From the NCBI GenBank assembly GCA_963785415.1, contig CAWAVB010000002.1:59553-123552 (forward strand): a stretch of 64,000 bases of DNA, read 5' to 3'. Below the pieces are notes generated by a model. It was not told the origin of the DNA. It did not search any database and saw nothing but the letters and a program-made list of their open reading frames with translations. Below, in pieces: positions 25,749 to 34,611 of the stretch; the stretch's first letter is position 1; every line of letters begins with the position of its first letter. The DNA is from Bog-793 sp963785415 (GTDB lineage Bacteria > Actinomycetota > Acidimicrobiia > Acidimicrobiales > Bog-793). The translations under genes were made by a program, and so were the position numbers.

Positions 25749-28439
25749 TCAGGTCCTCGGGATCTCGCGTTCCTCGTAGGTCTCGATGATGTCGCCCTGG
25801 TGCAGGTCCTGGAAGTCCGACAGGCCGATGCCGCACTCGAAACCGGCCTGCACCTCGCGGGCGTCGTCCTTGAAACGGCGCAGCGAGGTGATCGAGCCCT
25901 TCCAGATGACCGTGCCGTCGCGCAGGAACCGGACCTTGGATCCCCGGGTGATCGTCCCGTTCAGCACGTAGCACCCGGCGACGGCGCCGACGCGGGGCAC
26001 GCGGAAGATCTCGCGCACCTCGGCCTCGCCGGTCACGACCTCCTCGACGACCGGGGCGAGCATGCCGACCATCGCCGCTTCGATGTCCTCGACGAGCTTG
26101 TAGATGATCTCGTAGGTGCGGATCTCGACGCCCTGGGTCTCGGCGAGCTCGCGGGCCCGTCGGTCAGGCCGGACGTTGAAGCCGAGGATCGTCGCCGCCG
26201 CCGCCACGGCGAGCTGGACGTCGTACTCGGTGATGCCGCCGACGGCCCGGTGGACGAAGGCGATCTTCACGTCGTCGCGCTCGAGCCGGCGCAGGCTCTC
26301 GGTCACCGCCTCGAGCGAACCCTGGACGTCCGCCTTGAGCACCAAGTTGAGCGTCGTCGTCTCGCCGCGCTGGATCTGCTCGAAGATGTCTTCGAGCTTG
26401 GCGCCCGACGCCGGGGCCGAGGGCGAGGGCGCGTAGCCGGCGTAGCGCTGACGTTGCTCCCGGGCCTCGCCGATCGTGCGGGCGATCCCGAGATCCCCCG
26501 TCGCGCGCAGCTCGTCACCGGCGCTCGCCGGCTCCGACAATCCGAGCACCTGGGCCGGCATCGAGGGCAGCACCTCTTTGAGCTGGTCGCCGTGCTCGTC
26601 GATGAGGGCCCGGACCTTGCCCCAGGCCGGGCCGGCGACGATCGTGTCGCCGACACGCAGCGTCCCGGACTGGATGATGACCGTCGCCACCGGTCCGCGG
26701 CCGACGTCGAGGTTCGCCTCCAAAACGACCCCGCGGGCGGGCGAGTCGGGGCTCGCCCGGAGCTCGAGGACCTCGGAGAGCACGGCGATCTGGTCGAGCA
26801 GGTCGTCGATGCCGAGCCCCTGCAGCGCCGAGGTCTCGACGGTGATCGTGTCGCCGCCCCAGGCCTCGGGCACGAGGCCCTGCTCGGAGAGTTGCTGGAG
26901 GACCCGGTTCGGGTCCGCCCCCTCCTTGTCGACCTTGTTCACGGCGACGATGATCGGCACGCCCGCCGACTTGGCGTGGTTGATCGCCTCGACCGTCTGG
27001 GGCATCACCCCGTCGTCCGCCGCGACGACGAGCACGACGATGTCGGTCACCTGGGCGCCGCGGGCACGCATCGCGGTGAACGCCTCGTGGCCGGGGGTGT
27101 CGATGAAAGTGACGAGCTGGCCACCGCGCTCGACCTGGTAGGCACCGATGTGTTGGGTGATCCCGCCCGCCTCGGTGTCGACGACGTTCGTCTGGCGGAT
27201 CCGGTCGAGGAGCAGCGTCTTGCCGTGGTCGACGTGGCCCATCACCGTCACGATCGGCGGGCGGGGGCGCAACGTGGCGGCGTCGACGGGGGCCGCCTCG
27301 TCGGAGAAAAAGCGCGCCTGGAGCGCCGCCTCCTGCTCCTCGCCCGGGTCGACCAGGCTGACCCGGGCCCCGATCTCGGCCGCGAACAGTTCGATCATGT
27401 CGTCAGACAGCGACTGGGTCGCCGTCACGACCTCGCCCTGGAGGAAAAGGAACCGGATGACGTCGCCGGCCGACCGGTTGAGCTTCGGCCCGACCTCCTG
27501 TGGGGTGCTGCCCCGCTCGATGATGACCTCGTGGTCGGGCACCGGCGCGCTCGAGGGCACGTACGTCGAGACCTGGATCGGCTCGAGCTCCTCGACGACG
27601 CGGCGCCGCCGCTGGGCGCGCCGCTGCGGGGTGCGCGACCGTCCTCCCGGTCCGCCGCGCGTCCCACCCGAGGGCGGGCCCCCTGCACCGGGCGGGCGGC
27701 CCTGGCCGATCCCGCCGCCGGGACGACCGCCGTAGCCGCCGCCGGGACGACCGCCGCCGAAACCGGTGCGCGGCGCGCCACCGGGCGCTGACCGGGCGCC
27801 GAATCCGCCTCCCCGGGGTCCCCCGGAGGGCGCCGGACGGGGGCCCGATGACGGCCCCGACGACCCCATGCCCGGCGGGGGCGGGATCGGACGACCAGCC
27901 GGACGGGGCGGGCCCGGCGGGGGCGGGATCGGCTTGCCCGTCGAACTCGTGAGCGGACGGCGCGCCGGGGCTTCGGGCGGGGTTGCGGCACGCGTCGGGA
28001 CCGGGCGGCGTGGGGCCACCTCGCGCGCCGCGGCCGGTCGACTCGGCGCGGCGGGGCGAACAGCGGGGGCGGGCGGAGCCTCTCCGAGCTCGGAAGCCGG
28101 GCGGCTGCGCACGACGCGGTGAACCTCGGACACGGGCGTCGGCTCGGCAACCGGCGCCGGTTCCGCAACAGGCGCAGGAGCAGGGGTGCGCCGCGCCGCG
28201 GGCTTGGCCTGCTTGGCGGGCTTGGGCGCGGGCTCCGCAACCGGCTCCGGCTCGGGCTGCGCCTCCCGGATCAGGCCCTCACGCTTGGCCTTGCGCCGGA
28301 CGCGGTCCGCCTGGGCGTCCTCAATCGAGGACGAGTGGCTCTTCACGCCGATGCCGAGCGACAAGGAGAGGTCGAGCGCCTCCTTGTTCGTTAGGCCGAG
28401 CTCTCGCGCGAGCTCGTAGACGCGGATTTTCCTAGCCAA
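25749..28439 (-). CDS. infB: Translation initiation factor IF-2
   Basis: The 896-residue GTPase has an IF2 N-terminal helical domain (MARKIRVYELARELGLTNKE), a long disordered Pro/Gly/Ala-rich linker (about 60-290) and the G domain with GHVDHGKT (near 400), DTPGHEAF and NKVDKEGADPN. Domain II, III and the fMet-tRNA-binding C-terminal domain follow, with length normal for actinobacteria. It delivers initiator tRNA to the 30S subunit. It follows nusA after 161 bp, where YlxR is often encoded but is missing here. Confidence 0.96.
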   Translation of the reverse strand: MARKIRVYELARELGLTNKEALDLSLSLGIGVKSHSSSIEDAQADRVRRKAKREGLIREAQPEPEPVAEPAPKPAKQAKPAARRTPAPAPVAEPAPVAEPTPVSEVHRVVRSRPASELGEAPPAPAVRPAAPSRPAAAREVAPRRPVPTRAATPPEAPARRPLTSSTGKPIPPPPGPPRPAGRPIPPPPGMGSSGPSSGPRPAPSGGPRGGGFGARSAPGGAPRTGFGGGRPGGGYGGRPGGGIGQGRPPGAGGPPSGGTRGGPGGRSRTPQRRAQRRRRVVEELEPIQVSTYVPSSAPVPDHEVIIERGSTPQEVGPKLNRSAGDVIRFLFLQGEVVTATQSLSDDMIELFAAEIGARVSLVDPGEEQEAALQARFFSDEAAPVDAATLRPRPPIVTVMGHVDHGKTLLLDRIRQTNVVDTEAGGITQHIGAYQVERGGQLVTFIDTPGHEAFTAMRARGAQVTDIVVLVVAADDGVMPQTVEAINHAKSAGVPIIVAVNKVDKEGADPNRVLQQLSEQGLVPEAWGGDTITVETSALQGLGIDDLLDQIAVLSEVLELRASPDSPARGVVLEANLDVGRGPVATVIIQSGTLRVGDTIVAGPAWGKVRALIDEHGDQLKEVLPSMPAQVLGLSEPASAGDELRATGDLGIARTIGEAREQRQRYAGYAPSPSAPASGAKLEDIFEQIQRGETTTLNLVLKADVQGSLEAVTESLRRLERDDVKIAFVHRAVGGITEYDVQLAVAAAATILGFNVRPDRRARELAETQGVEIRTYEIIYKLVEDIEAAMVGMLAPVVEEVVTGEAEVREIFRVPRVGAVAGCYVLNGTITRGSKVRFLRDGTVIWKGSITSLRRFKDDAREVQAGFECGIGLSDFQDLHQGDIIETYEEREIPRT

Positions 28440-28600
28440 GTTCTCGACAGCCCCTTCTCACGGCACAAGTCGCGCGCCAGACCTGCGGCTCGCGACAGCC
28501 CCATCCATCCTCGCACACGACGGCTCGCGCCGTGCCCGGTGAGGTGCCCGCAAGCATCGGATGAGCGGGCCGGCGATCCCGAACGGGCGCCGGCGAACCG

Positions 28601-29920
28601 CTAGGAGCTCTCGTCGGGCGCGGCATCGGCGGCGCCCGAGACTTCGGCGGCGTCCTTGGCCGCGCCGTCCTCGGCGGGGACGTCCTCGGCAACGGCCCCC
28701 TCGGCGACCGTCTCGGCGGGAGCTTCGACCGGTGCCGCGGCGTCCTTGGCCGCCACGACCTCCCCCTCGGCGGGGCTTTCGCCCGGCGCCGGCGCCCCGG
28801 CGCCCTCCGGTCCGCCGCCCTGGGCCCATTCGGCCATCGAGACGGGCGCACCGCCACCGGCGGGTTGGAAGACCATCTCGCCCGACTCATTCCGCAGCCA
28901 CTCGCCCTCGGCCCAGTCGACGGGCGAGACGCCGCTCTCCTCCTCGGCGAGCTGGGTCTCGCTCTTGATGTCGATCCGCCAACCGGTGAGGCGGGCCGCG
29001 AGCCGGGCGTTCTGGCCCTCCTTGCCGATGGCGAGCGAGAGCTGGAAGTCGTGGACGATGACCGTCGCGGTTCCCGTCTCCTCGTCGAGGCGGACCTCCT
29101 TCACCCGGGCGGGCTGGAGGGCGCGGGCGACGAACTCGGCGGGGTCGTCGGAGTACGGCACGATGTCGACCTTCTCGCCGCGCAGCTCGTTCGTCACCAT
29201 CCGGACCCGGGCGCCCCGTGCCCCGACGCAGGCGCCGACCGGGTCGACGTTCGGGTCGTTCGACCACACGGCGATCTTCGTGCGGTGCCCCGGCTCCCGG
29301 GCGCACGCCTTGATCTCGACGACGCCGTTCGAAATCTCCGGCACCTCAAGCTCGAAGAGCCGCTTGATGAGCCCGGGGTGGCTGCGCGAGACGACGATCT
29401 GGGGTCCTTTGGAGGTCTTGCGGACCTCGACGATGTAGGCCTTCAGGCGCGCGGCATGGTCGTAGCGCTCGTAGGGGACCTGCTCGGCCTGCGGGAGCAG
29501 CGCCTCGACCTTGCCGAGGTCGAGCAGCGTGTAGCGGTTGTCGCTCTGCTGGATGATCCCGGTCACGATGTCGCCCTCGCGTCCGGCGTACTCCTCGTAC
29601 TTGAGGTCGCGCTCGGCCTCGCGGATGCGTTGCAGGATGACCTGCTTCGCGGCCTGGGCGGCGATGCGGCCGAAGTCGTTCGGGGTGTCGTCCCATTCGC
29701 GCACGACGTTGCCGTCCTCGTCGAGTTCCTGTCCGTATACGCGGATCTCCCCGGAGTCGGAGTCGATCGTGACGAAGGCCTCCTCGGCGGCGTCGGGCTG
29801 GCGCTTGTAGGCGGCGACAAGCGCGTTGGCGAGCGCCTCGAGGAGCGTCTCGACGGCGATGCCCTTGTCGCGCGCGATCTGCTGGAGGGCGTCGAGGAAC
29901 TCGAAGTTCGTCGTGCTCAT
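28601..29920 (-). CDS. nusA: Transcription termination/antitermination factor NusA
   Basis: The 439-residue protein has the N-terminal RNA-polymerase-binding domain (FEFLDALQQIARDKGI), S1 (REGDIVTGIIQQSDNRYTLL), KH1 (DPVGACVGARGARVRMV) and KH2 (LSLAIGKEGQNARLAARLTG), followed by a disordered Ala/Glu-rich tail of about 75 residues. It modulates pausing and intrinsic termination. ATG 29920 overlaps the rimP stop by 4 bp. The operon leader carries a hairpin that NusA may act on (30518-30551). Confidence 0.95.
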   Translation of the reverse strand: MSTTNFEFLDALQQIARDKGIAVETLLEALANALVAAYKRQPDAAEEAFVTIDSDSGEIRVYGQELDEDGNVVREWDDTPNDFGRIAAQAAKQVILQRIREAERDLKYEEYAGREGDIVTGIIQQSDNRYTLLDLGKVEALLPQAEQVPYERYDHAARLKAYIVEVRKTSKGPQIVVSRSHPGLIKRLFELEVPEISNGVVEIKACAREPGHRTKIAVWSNDPNVDPVGACVGARGARVRMVTNELRGEKVDIVPYSDDPAEFVARALQPARVKEVRLDEETGTATVIVHDFQLSLAIGKEGQNARLAARLTGWRIDIKSETQLAEEESGVSPVDWAEGEWLRNESGEMVFQPAGGGAPVSMAEWAQGGGPEGAGAPAPGESPAEGEVVAAKDAAAPVEAPAETVAEGAVAEDVPAEDGAAKDAAEVSGAADAAPDESS

Positions 29921-30471
29921 GAGGCCCGACCCCTCGTCGCCGCCGAACCCGGTCCGCCGTTCCCGCCGGCGAGCGCGGCACGCCAGTCAAAGACGGTGTG
30001 GGCGCGCTCGATTGCCGTATACGGGATCCGGTGCTCGACTCCGGCGTCGTCGACGAGCGTCACCGATTCTGCGTCGCAGTCGCGCAGCTCGCCCTCGGTG
30101 CGCCGGTCCCCCGGCGTGCCCGCGACGGTCCGGACCGCAACGCGCCCGCCCCGGGCCCGTGCGAAGTGCGCCGGTCGGCGCAGCCGCCGCTCGACTCCGG
30201 GGCTCGAGACCTCGAGCTCGTAGCGGCCGGCCGGGGCGACGTCGGCCCGCTCGTCGAGCAACGCCGAGACGAGGCGCGAGACCTCGGCGAGGTCGTCGAG
30301 GTCGAGGCTCGCGTCACGTTCGACCGTCACCCGGAGGACGCCGCCTCCAGACTCGACGTCGACGAGCTCGTGGCCCGCGGACTCGACGACCGACGCGATG
30401 GCGCGTTCCAGCTCGTCGGCGGCGTCCGCCGACCGCGCACCCCCCACCACGTCCGTTTTCCCTGTCGCCAT
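29917..30471 (-). CDS. rimP: Ribosome maturation factor RimP
   Basis: The 184-residue protein has the RimP two-domain pattern: an N-terminal alpha-beta domain (AGHELVDVESGGGVLRVTVERD, DLDDLAEVSRLVSALLDE), the conserved YELEVSSPGVERRLRRPAHF, and a C-terminal SH3-like barrel ending at the usual point plus a Gly-rich tail. It helps assemble the 30S subunit. It is first in rimP-nusA-infB, the order seen in most bacteria. Confidence 0.93.
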   Translation of the reverse strand: MATGKTDVVGGARSADAADELERAIASVVESAGHELVDVESGGGVLRVTVERDASLDLDDLAEVSRLVSALLDERADVAPAGRYELEVSSPGVERRLRRPAHFARARGGRVAVRTVAGTPGDRRTEGELRDCDAESVTLVDDAGVEHRIPYTAIERAHTVFDWRAALAGGNGGPGSAATRGRAS

Positions 30472-30517
30472 CGTCCCCGCTGTCGTCGTCGATTCCCACC
30501 GGCCACCGAACTGCCCC

Positions 30518-30551
30518 GAAAAACAAGAACGTGGGCGCGGAGCCCACGTTC
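30518..30551 (-). terminator. Intrinsic terminator in the rimP-nusA-infB leader (candidate attenuator)
   Basis: On the minus strand GAACGTGGGC and GCCCACGTTC (10 perfect pairs) flank a 5-nt loop and are followed directly by TTGTTTTTC. The T-run is only on this strand, so the signal serves minus-strand transcripts. It lies between the apparent promoter (30585-30593) and the rimP start (30471), with no gene upstream to terminate, so it should cut the operon's own leader RNA. Confidence 0.7.
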
Positions 30552-30584
30552 AGACGACCTTCCGTTCGACAAACCGCTACACAA

Positions 30585-30593
30585 AGTATAGCA
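30585..30593 (-). promoter_or_regulatory. Extended -10 promoter of the rimP operon
   Basis: On the minus strand TGCTATACT (TGn plus TATACT) is a close match to an extended -10 promoter and is one of the few AT-rich spots in the gap. Transcription would begin near 30578, giving a leader of about 105 nt that contains the hairpin at 30518-30551. No good -35 is visible, as is usual for extended -10 promoters. Confidence 0.6.
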
Positions 30594-30781
30594 ACCGCAC
30601 CGTCGCCGGAACTTGGCCGATTTGGCCGCCCATCGGCGACGATGACCTCTTCTCATCTGGCGCCCAGAGCGGCGAGGCGGTAGAAGAAACGGTACGGCGC
30701 CCATCGATGCTGGCGTGAGGTCGGGCGGGTCCGATCGGCAACCGCGGCAGGGTCCTCGGACCCTCCAACGGGGGACGCGAG

Positions 30782-32377
30782 ATGCGAGAGGCGGCATCGG
30801 TGGGCGGCGAGCAGCCAGAGGACGCCCCCGGGACGGTCGGGCACCCGAACGCTCTCGGGGACGAGTGCCGGCCCGGCGCGCTCGCCGGTCGCGTCGACGG
30901 GGGCGCGCTCTACCGCCCGCTCACCGACGCGATCGCCGAATTCGTCGCACCCGCGCTCGGACCCGAACGCGACGAGCGGCCCGTCGTCTACGAGCTGACG
31001 CGTCACGAGCTCGCGCTGGCGTCGGACACCGGCGTCCGCCTCGGCCCGCCCCTCGGTGACGGCACCGTGCGCCCGACCTGGACGCTCGCGTACGAAGAAC
31101 ACTCCGGCGGGCCGCCGACGGGCAACGTGGCGGAGGCGACGGAGCTCTGTCTCGCCACCGTGCCGAACGAGGGCGGGCCCGCCTACCTCGTCGACCTCAT
31201 CGCCGCGGAATGCACCTCGGTCGTCGGTCCCGCCGGCGACGTCGACCGGGTCATCGACGCGCTCATCCGCTCCGCCTCGACGTCAAGGATCCGACGCGCC
31301 CGGATCCTCGTCGTCGGCGAACTCGGCCCGCCGCGGGCCGCCCGCGTGCCGGCCGTCGTCGAGATCTTCGCCACCCTCGCCGAGTCGACCGAACCGGTTG
31401 CCGTCTTCGTCGGCACACCGTGCGCCGACGACGAGCTCGAACGGCTCGTCGCCGCGGTCCACCGCCACCCCGCCTCGGGGATCGTCGTTCCCGCGGCGCA
31501 CACGGCGGCCCGGGCGATCCTCGTCGCCGGGAGGCGGGACCGCTGCGCCGTGTACCTGCGCGCTCCCGGGCCGCCGAAGGCGACGACGCCGACCGTGGCG
31601 GCCGACCGGGCCGACGCGCTCCCGGGGATCGCCTCCGGGTCCGGTCCGATCGAGGTCGCCATCCTCGGCCCCGTGGAGATCCGCGGCTCGGCGTTCCCGC
31701 TCGCCGGTCATCCGCGGCTCACCGAGCTCGTCGTCTACCTCGCGATGCACCCCGAGGGTGCGACGACTCCGGCGTGGGAGACAGCCCTGTGGCCGGAACG
31801 ACGGATGCCGCCCCAGACGATCGCCAACCGCCTGAGCGAGGCGCGCCGGGCCCTCGGTTTCACGCCGGACGGCCGGCCCCGCCTGCGCAAGTCCGGGGAG
31901 CGCCACCGCATCGCCGACATCACGACGGACTGGGAGCGCTTCACGTCCCTCGCGGCGCTCGAGGACGACCCCGAGGCGTGGCACGACGCCCTCGAGCTCG
32001 TGCGCGGCCGGCCGTTCCTCGATCTGCACCAGGGCCAGTGGACCGCGCTTGAGGGATACGCCGTCGAGATCGAGCACGCGATCGTCGGGTGCGCGCTCCG
32101 CCTCGGGAGATTCGCGCTCGGCGCCGGGCGGCCCGACGACGCCATCTGGGCGGCGCAGCGGGCCCTGCGCGCCACGCCGTGGGACGAGCGGCTCCACCGA
32201 CTGCTCATGGAGGCCGCCGATGCGGCGGGCGACCGTGCCGGGGTCGAGGCGACCCTGCGCCACCTCGCGCTCGTCCTCGAGATCGACGGCGACCCGTTGC
32301 GCGGCGTGCACCCCGAGACCGCGGCGCTCTACGCGCGCCTGTCGGGCCGCACGCCCCAGGTCAGCCCGGTCGGCTGA
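30782..32377 (+). CDS. BTAD/SARP-type transcriptional regulator
   Basis: The protein has 531 residues. The C-terminal half has a winged-helix OmpR-like DNA-binding region (about 285-375: PIEVAILGPVEIRGSAFPL, then IANRLSEARRALG). A bacterial transcriptional activator domain follows (about 385-525: ALELVRGRPFLDL, then RALRATPWDERLHRLLMEA). The N-terminal 270 residues form an alpha-beta region with no motif I recognise, where many relatives carry LysM or ATPase modules. ATG 30782 follows GGGGGACGCGAG. The target genes are unknown. It is divergent from the rimP operon. Confidence 0.82.
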   Translation: MREAASVGGEQPEDAPGTVGHPNALGDECRPGALAGRVDGGALYRPLTDAIAEFVAPALGPERDERPVVYELTRHELALASDTGVRLGPPLGDGTVRPTWTLAYEEHSGGPPTGNVAEATELCLATVPNEGGPAYLVDLIAAECTSVVGPAGDVDRVIDALIRSASTSRIRRARILVVGELGPPRAARVPAVVEIFATLAESTEPVAVFVGTPCADDELERLVAAVHRHPASGIVVPAAHTAARAILVAGRRDRCAVYLRAPGPPKATTPTVAADRADALPGIASGSGPIEVAILGPVEIRGSAFPLAGHPRLTELVVYLAMHPEGATTPAWETALWPERRMPPQTIANRLSEARRALGFTPDGRPRLRKSGERHRIADITTDWERFTSLAALEDDPEAWHDALELVRGRPFLDLHQGQWTALEGYAVEIEHAIVGCALRLGRFALGAGRPDDAIWAAQRALRATPWDERLHRLLMEAADAAGDRAGVEATLRHLALVLEIDGDPLRGVHPETAALYARLSGRTPQVSPVG

Positions 32378-32649
32378 GCACGATCGTCCGGTTCGGGACA
32401 GGACCGGTCACCGGCCGGTCCTGGGCCCGGATGGATAAGAACGCTGGGGGGTCGCGCGCCGGGCCGCGTCCGAAGGAGACGAACCCGCAGCCCGGACGAT
32501 CCTGGCAACGACGCCCAGCGCTCGAACGCGGCAACGAGCGCCCGAGATATTGTGCCCCCCGTCACGAATATCGTTGCACGTGGTTAGCATTATCCTGTCT
32601 AGATTCGTTCTTCAACACCCGGAAGTCGTTCGGGGGGAAGTGGTGTTCC

Positions 32650-33336
32650 ATGCGCACAGTTCCACCGTCAGGTGTCCGGGGATGGGCACGACGCTCCGGC
32701 TTCGTCGTCCTCGCCGCGCTCTGCGTCACGGGCATGCTGGCGACCGCCGTCTCGGCGACGTCCGTCGCGGCGAAGAAACCCAAGCCGAAGGGTTCCTCGT
32801 CGATCAAGAACATCGCCAGCGCACTGCAGAAAGAGGAGAAGGCGACCTTCTCGGCCACATACACGGTCAAGACGTCGTCAGTGCACGCGACCTTCACCTA
32901 CGCGCAGAAGCCACCGGACTACGTCCTGAGCTTCGCCGAAGCAGCGGGCAAGTTCGAGTTCCTCCAGCTCGGGACCAAGAGTTACGGATGCACCTCCGCG
33001 GCCGGCGTGAACATCTGCGTGCCCGAGTCGAAGTCGGTGGCGTCGGCGGACCTCGGCTTCTTCCAGCCGGGCACGCTGCTCCCGGAGGTCGAGTCCTATG
33101 AGTCCGGGGCGAAGGGGTACACCTCATTCACGAAGACCTTCGCCGGTCAGGCCTCGAAGTGCGTCACCGTCGACCTCACCTCCACGAAGCCGACCTACTG
33201 CGTGACGAATAGCGGCATCTTCGCCTACTCGGGCGTCGGCACCGTGGAGCAGGTCACGCTCACTGGCTTCTCCGGATCGCCCTCCTCGAGCCTGTTCGCC
33301 CTGCCCGCAGGAGCGAAGATCGAGTCGGTGCCGTAG
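32650..33336 (+). CDS. Secreted protein of unknown function
   Basis: With ATG 32650, preceded by GGGGGGAAG, the protein has 228 residues. It starts with a classical signal peptide (twin Arg, then FVVLAALCVTGMLATAVSA). The mature part begins with a Lys-rich linker and has a beta-rich pattern (ATFSATYTVKTSSVHATFTYA, FEFLQLGTKSYGC) and four cysteines that could form two disulphides. There is no lipobox. The fold recalls LolA/LppX-like outer-layer proteins, but this is only an impression. A strong hairpin follows 34 bp after the stop. Confidence 0.7.
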   Translation: MRTVPPSGVRGWARRSGFVVLAALCVTGMLATAVSATSVAAKKPKPKGSSSIKNIASALQKEEKATFSATYTVKTSSVHATFTYAQKPPDYVLSFAEAAGKFEFLQLGTKSYGCTSAAGVNICVPESKSVASADLGFFQPGTLLPEVESYESGAKGYTSFTKTFAGQASKCVTVDLTSTKPTYCVTNSGIFAYSGVGTVEQVTLTGFSGSPSSSLFALPAGAKIESVP

Positions 33337-33369
33337 TCGCGACGGTGTCAGCCGCCACGACACAACTCT

Positions 33370-33404
33370 GAGATCCGGCCGGCGGCCTCCGCCGGCCGGA
33401 TCTC
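33370..33404. terminator. Strong 16-bp hairpin after the secreted-protein gene
   Basis: GAGATCCGGCCGGCGG and its exact complement are separated by a 3-nt loop. There is no T-run on either strand, so it may need factor assistance or act as an RNA-stabilising 3' end. Confidence 0.65.
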
Positions 33405-33577
33405 GCGTCGGGGCACAGGCACCTGGGCGTCGGATCCTCGGGTGGGCGACACCATGTCGTGGCACAGCGCGGCGTCGCGGACGGGACGGCGCGTGGGCCT
33501 CCGATGGACGGCCAGAGGCACCACCAGTAGTGTCCCGAGCGCCGGTCCTCCGGCGCCTCGACCGGGAGGGGGAAGCC

Positions 33578-34354
33578 TTGGGCCTGCTCGACGGGAAGAA
33601 GATCCTCGTGACGGGCGTCCTCACCGAGGATTCGATCGCGTTCGCCGTCGCGCACCTCGCCCAAACCGAAGGCGCCGAGCTGTTGCTCACCGGTGCCGGC
33701 CGCGGGATGTCCCTCACCGAGCGGATGGCCCGCCGGCTCCCGCAGCCGACCGACGTGCTCGAGCTCGACGTCACCAACCCTGAGCATCCGGCGCTCGTCG
33801 CGGCCGAAGTCAGGTCGCGCTTCGGGCGGCTCGACGGGATCCTCCACTCGATCGGTTACGCGCCGGACGCCTGTCTCGGCCGCGGCATGTTCGAGGCGGA
33901 TTGGGAAGATGTCGCGACCGCCGTCGAGATCTCCGCGTACTCGCTGAAGGTCCTCGCGTCGGCGTTCGTCGGGCTGCTCGAGGCGTCCGGCGGTGCGTCC
34001 ATCGTCGGGCTCGACTTCGACGCGACCGTCGCCTGGCCGGGTTACGACTGGATGGGCGTCGCCAAGGCGGCACTCGAGTCGCTCACCCGTTACCTCGCCC
34101 GGGACCTCGGGTCGAAGGCGATCCGCGTCAACCTGGTCGCCGCCGGACCGATCCGCACGGTCGCGGCGAGGTCGATCCCCGGCTTCGAGCGATTCGAGAA
34201 GGTCTGGGAGGACCGGGCGCCCCTCGGCTGGGACGTCGACCGGGACCGCGAGGCGGTCGCGAGGGCCTGCGTTGCGCTGTTGTCGGACTGGTTCCCCCGG
34301 ACGACGGGAGAGATCGTTCACGTCGACGGCGGTTACCACGCGATCGGGGCGTGA
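33578..34354 (+). CDS. fabI: NADH enoyl-ACP reductase, InhA type
   Basis: TTG 33578 follows GGGAGGGGGAAG and gives the InhA-type beginning LGLLDGKKILVTGVLTEDSIA. The 258-residue protein has the HSIGYAP strand, the active-site Tyr-x-x-Met-x-x-x-Lys as YDWMGVAKAALES, and the terminal VAAGPIRTVAARSI and TTGEIVHVDGG typical of actinobacterial InhA/FabI. It catalyses the last step of each fatty acid elongation cycle (FAS II). An upstream ATG at 33530 is less likely. Confidence 0.93.
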   Translation: MGLLDGKKILVTGVLTEDSIAFAVAHLAQTEGAELLLTGAGRGMSLTERMARRLPQPTDVLELDVTNPEHPALVAAEVRSRFGRLDGILHSIGYAPDACLGRGMFEADWEDVATAVEISAYSLKVLASAFVGLLEASGGASIVGLDFDATVAWPGYDWMGVAKAALESLTRYLARDLGSKAIRVNLVAAGPIRTVAARSIPGFERFEKVWEDRAPLGWDVDRDREAVARACVALLSDWFPRTTGEIVHVDGGYHAIGA

Positions 34355-34431
34355 AGCGGTCGGGAAGACACGAACCTGGCATCTGCGCCTCGGCCGACGA
34401 TGGAACTCGCCGAAGTAGGGTTGCGCATGAC

Positions 34432-34503
34432 GGCGGCGTGGCCGAGTGGCTTAGGCAAGGGCCTGCAAAGCCCTGTACCCGGGTTCGATTCCCGGCGCCG
34501 CCT
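34432..34503 (+). tRNA. tRNA-Cys (GCA anticodon)
   Basis: The acceptor stem pairs GGCGGCG with CGCCGCC, leaving discriminator T. The D-arm, an anticodon loop with GCA in CTGCAAA, and a T-arm with GGTTCGATTCC are all present. CCA is not encoded. An integrase gene follows 108 bp downstream in the same direction, so the 3' end is the probable attachment site of the island to its right. Confidence 0.93.
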
Positions 34504-34562
34504 CAATAAAGCCCCTAGTAGATAGCCTGATTCTCGATCGCTAACTCGCTCAGCTCAAGCTC

Positions 34563-34582
34563 GTCCCATAAATGTCCCATAA
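34563..34582 (+). repeat. Paired GTCCCATAA direct repeats, likely integrase arm sites
   Basis: GTCCCATAA occurs at 34563-34571 and again at 34574-34582 (11-bp period, one helical turn), between tRNA-Cys and the integrase start. This is the position and form expected of arm-type binding sites of a tyrosine integrase. A second such pair occurs at 47910-47930. Confidence 0.6.
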
Positions 34583-34611
34583 GTGAGTCGCGGGCGCGTA
34601 GCATCTGACCC

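Noticed and set aside
25635..27791. 718-codon plus-strand frame opposite infB
   Set aside because: Antisense to infB; Asp/Arg-rich without motifs.
33370..33404. Hairpin considered as an integration or replication site
   Set aside because: It is a simple GC-rich inverted repeat right after a gene stop, best explained as a transcript 3' end.
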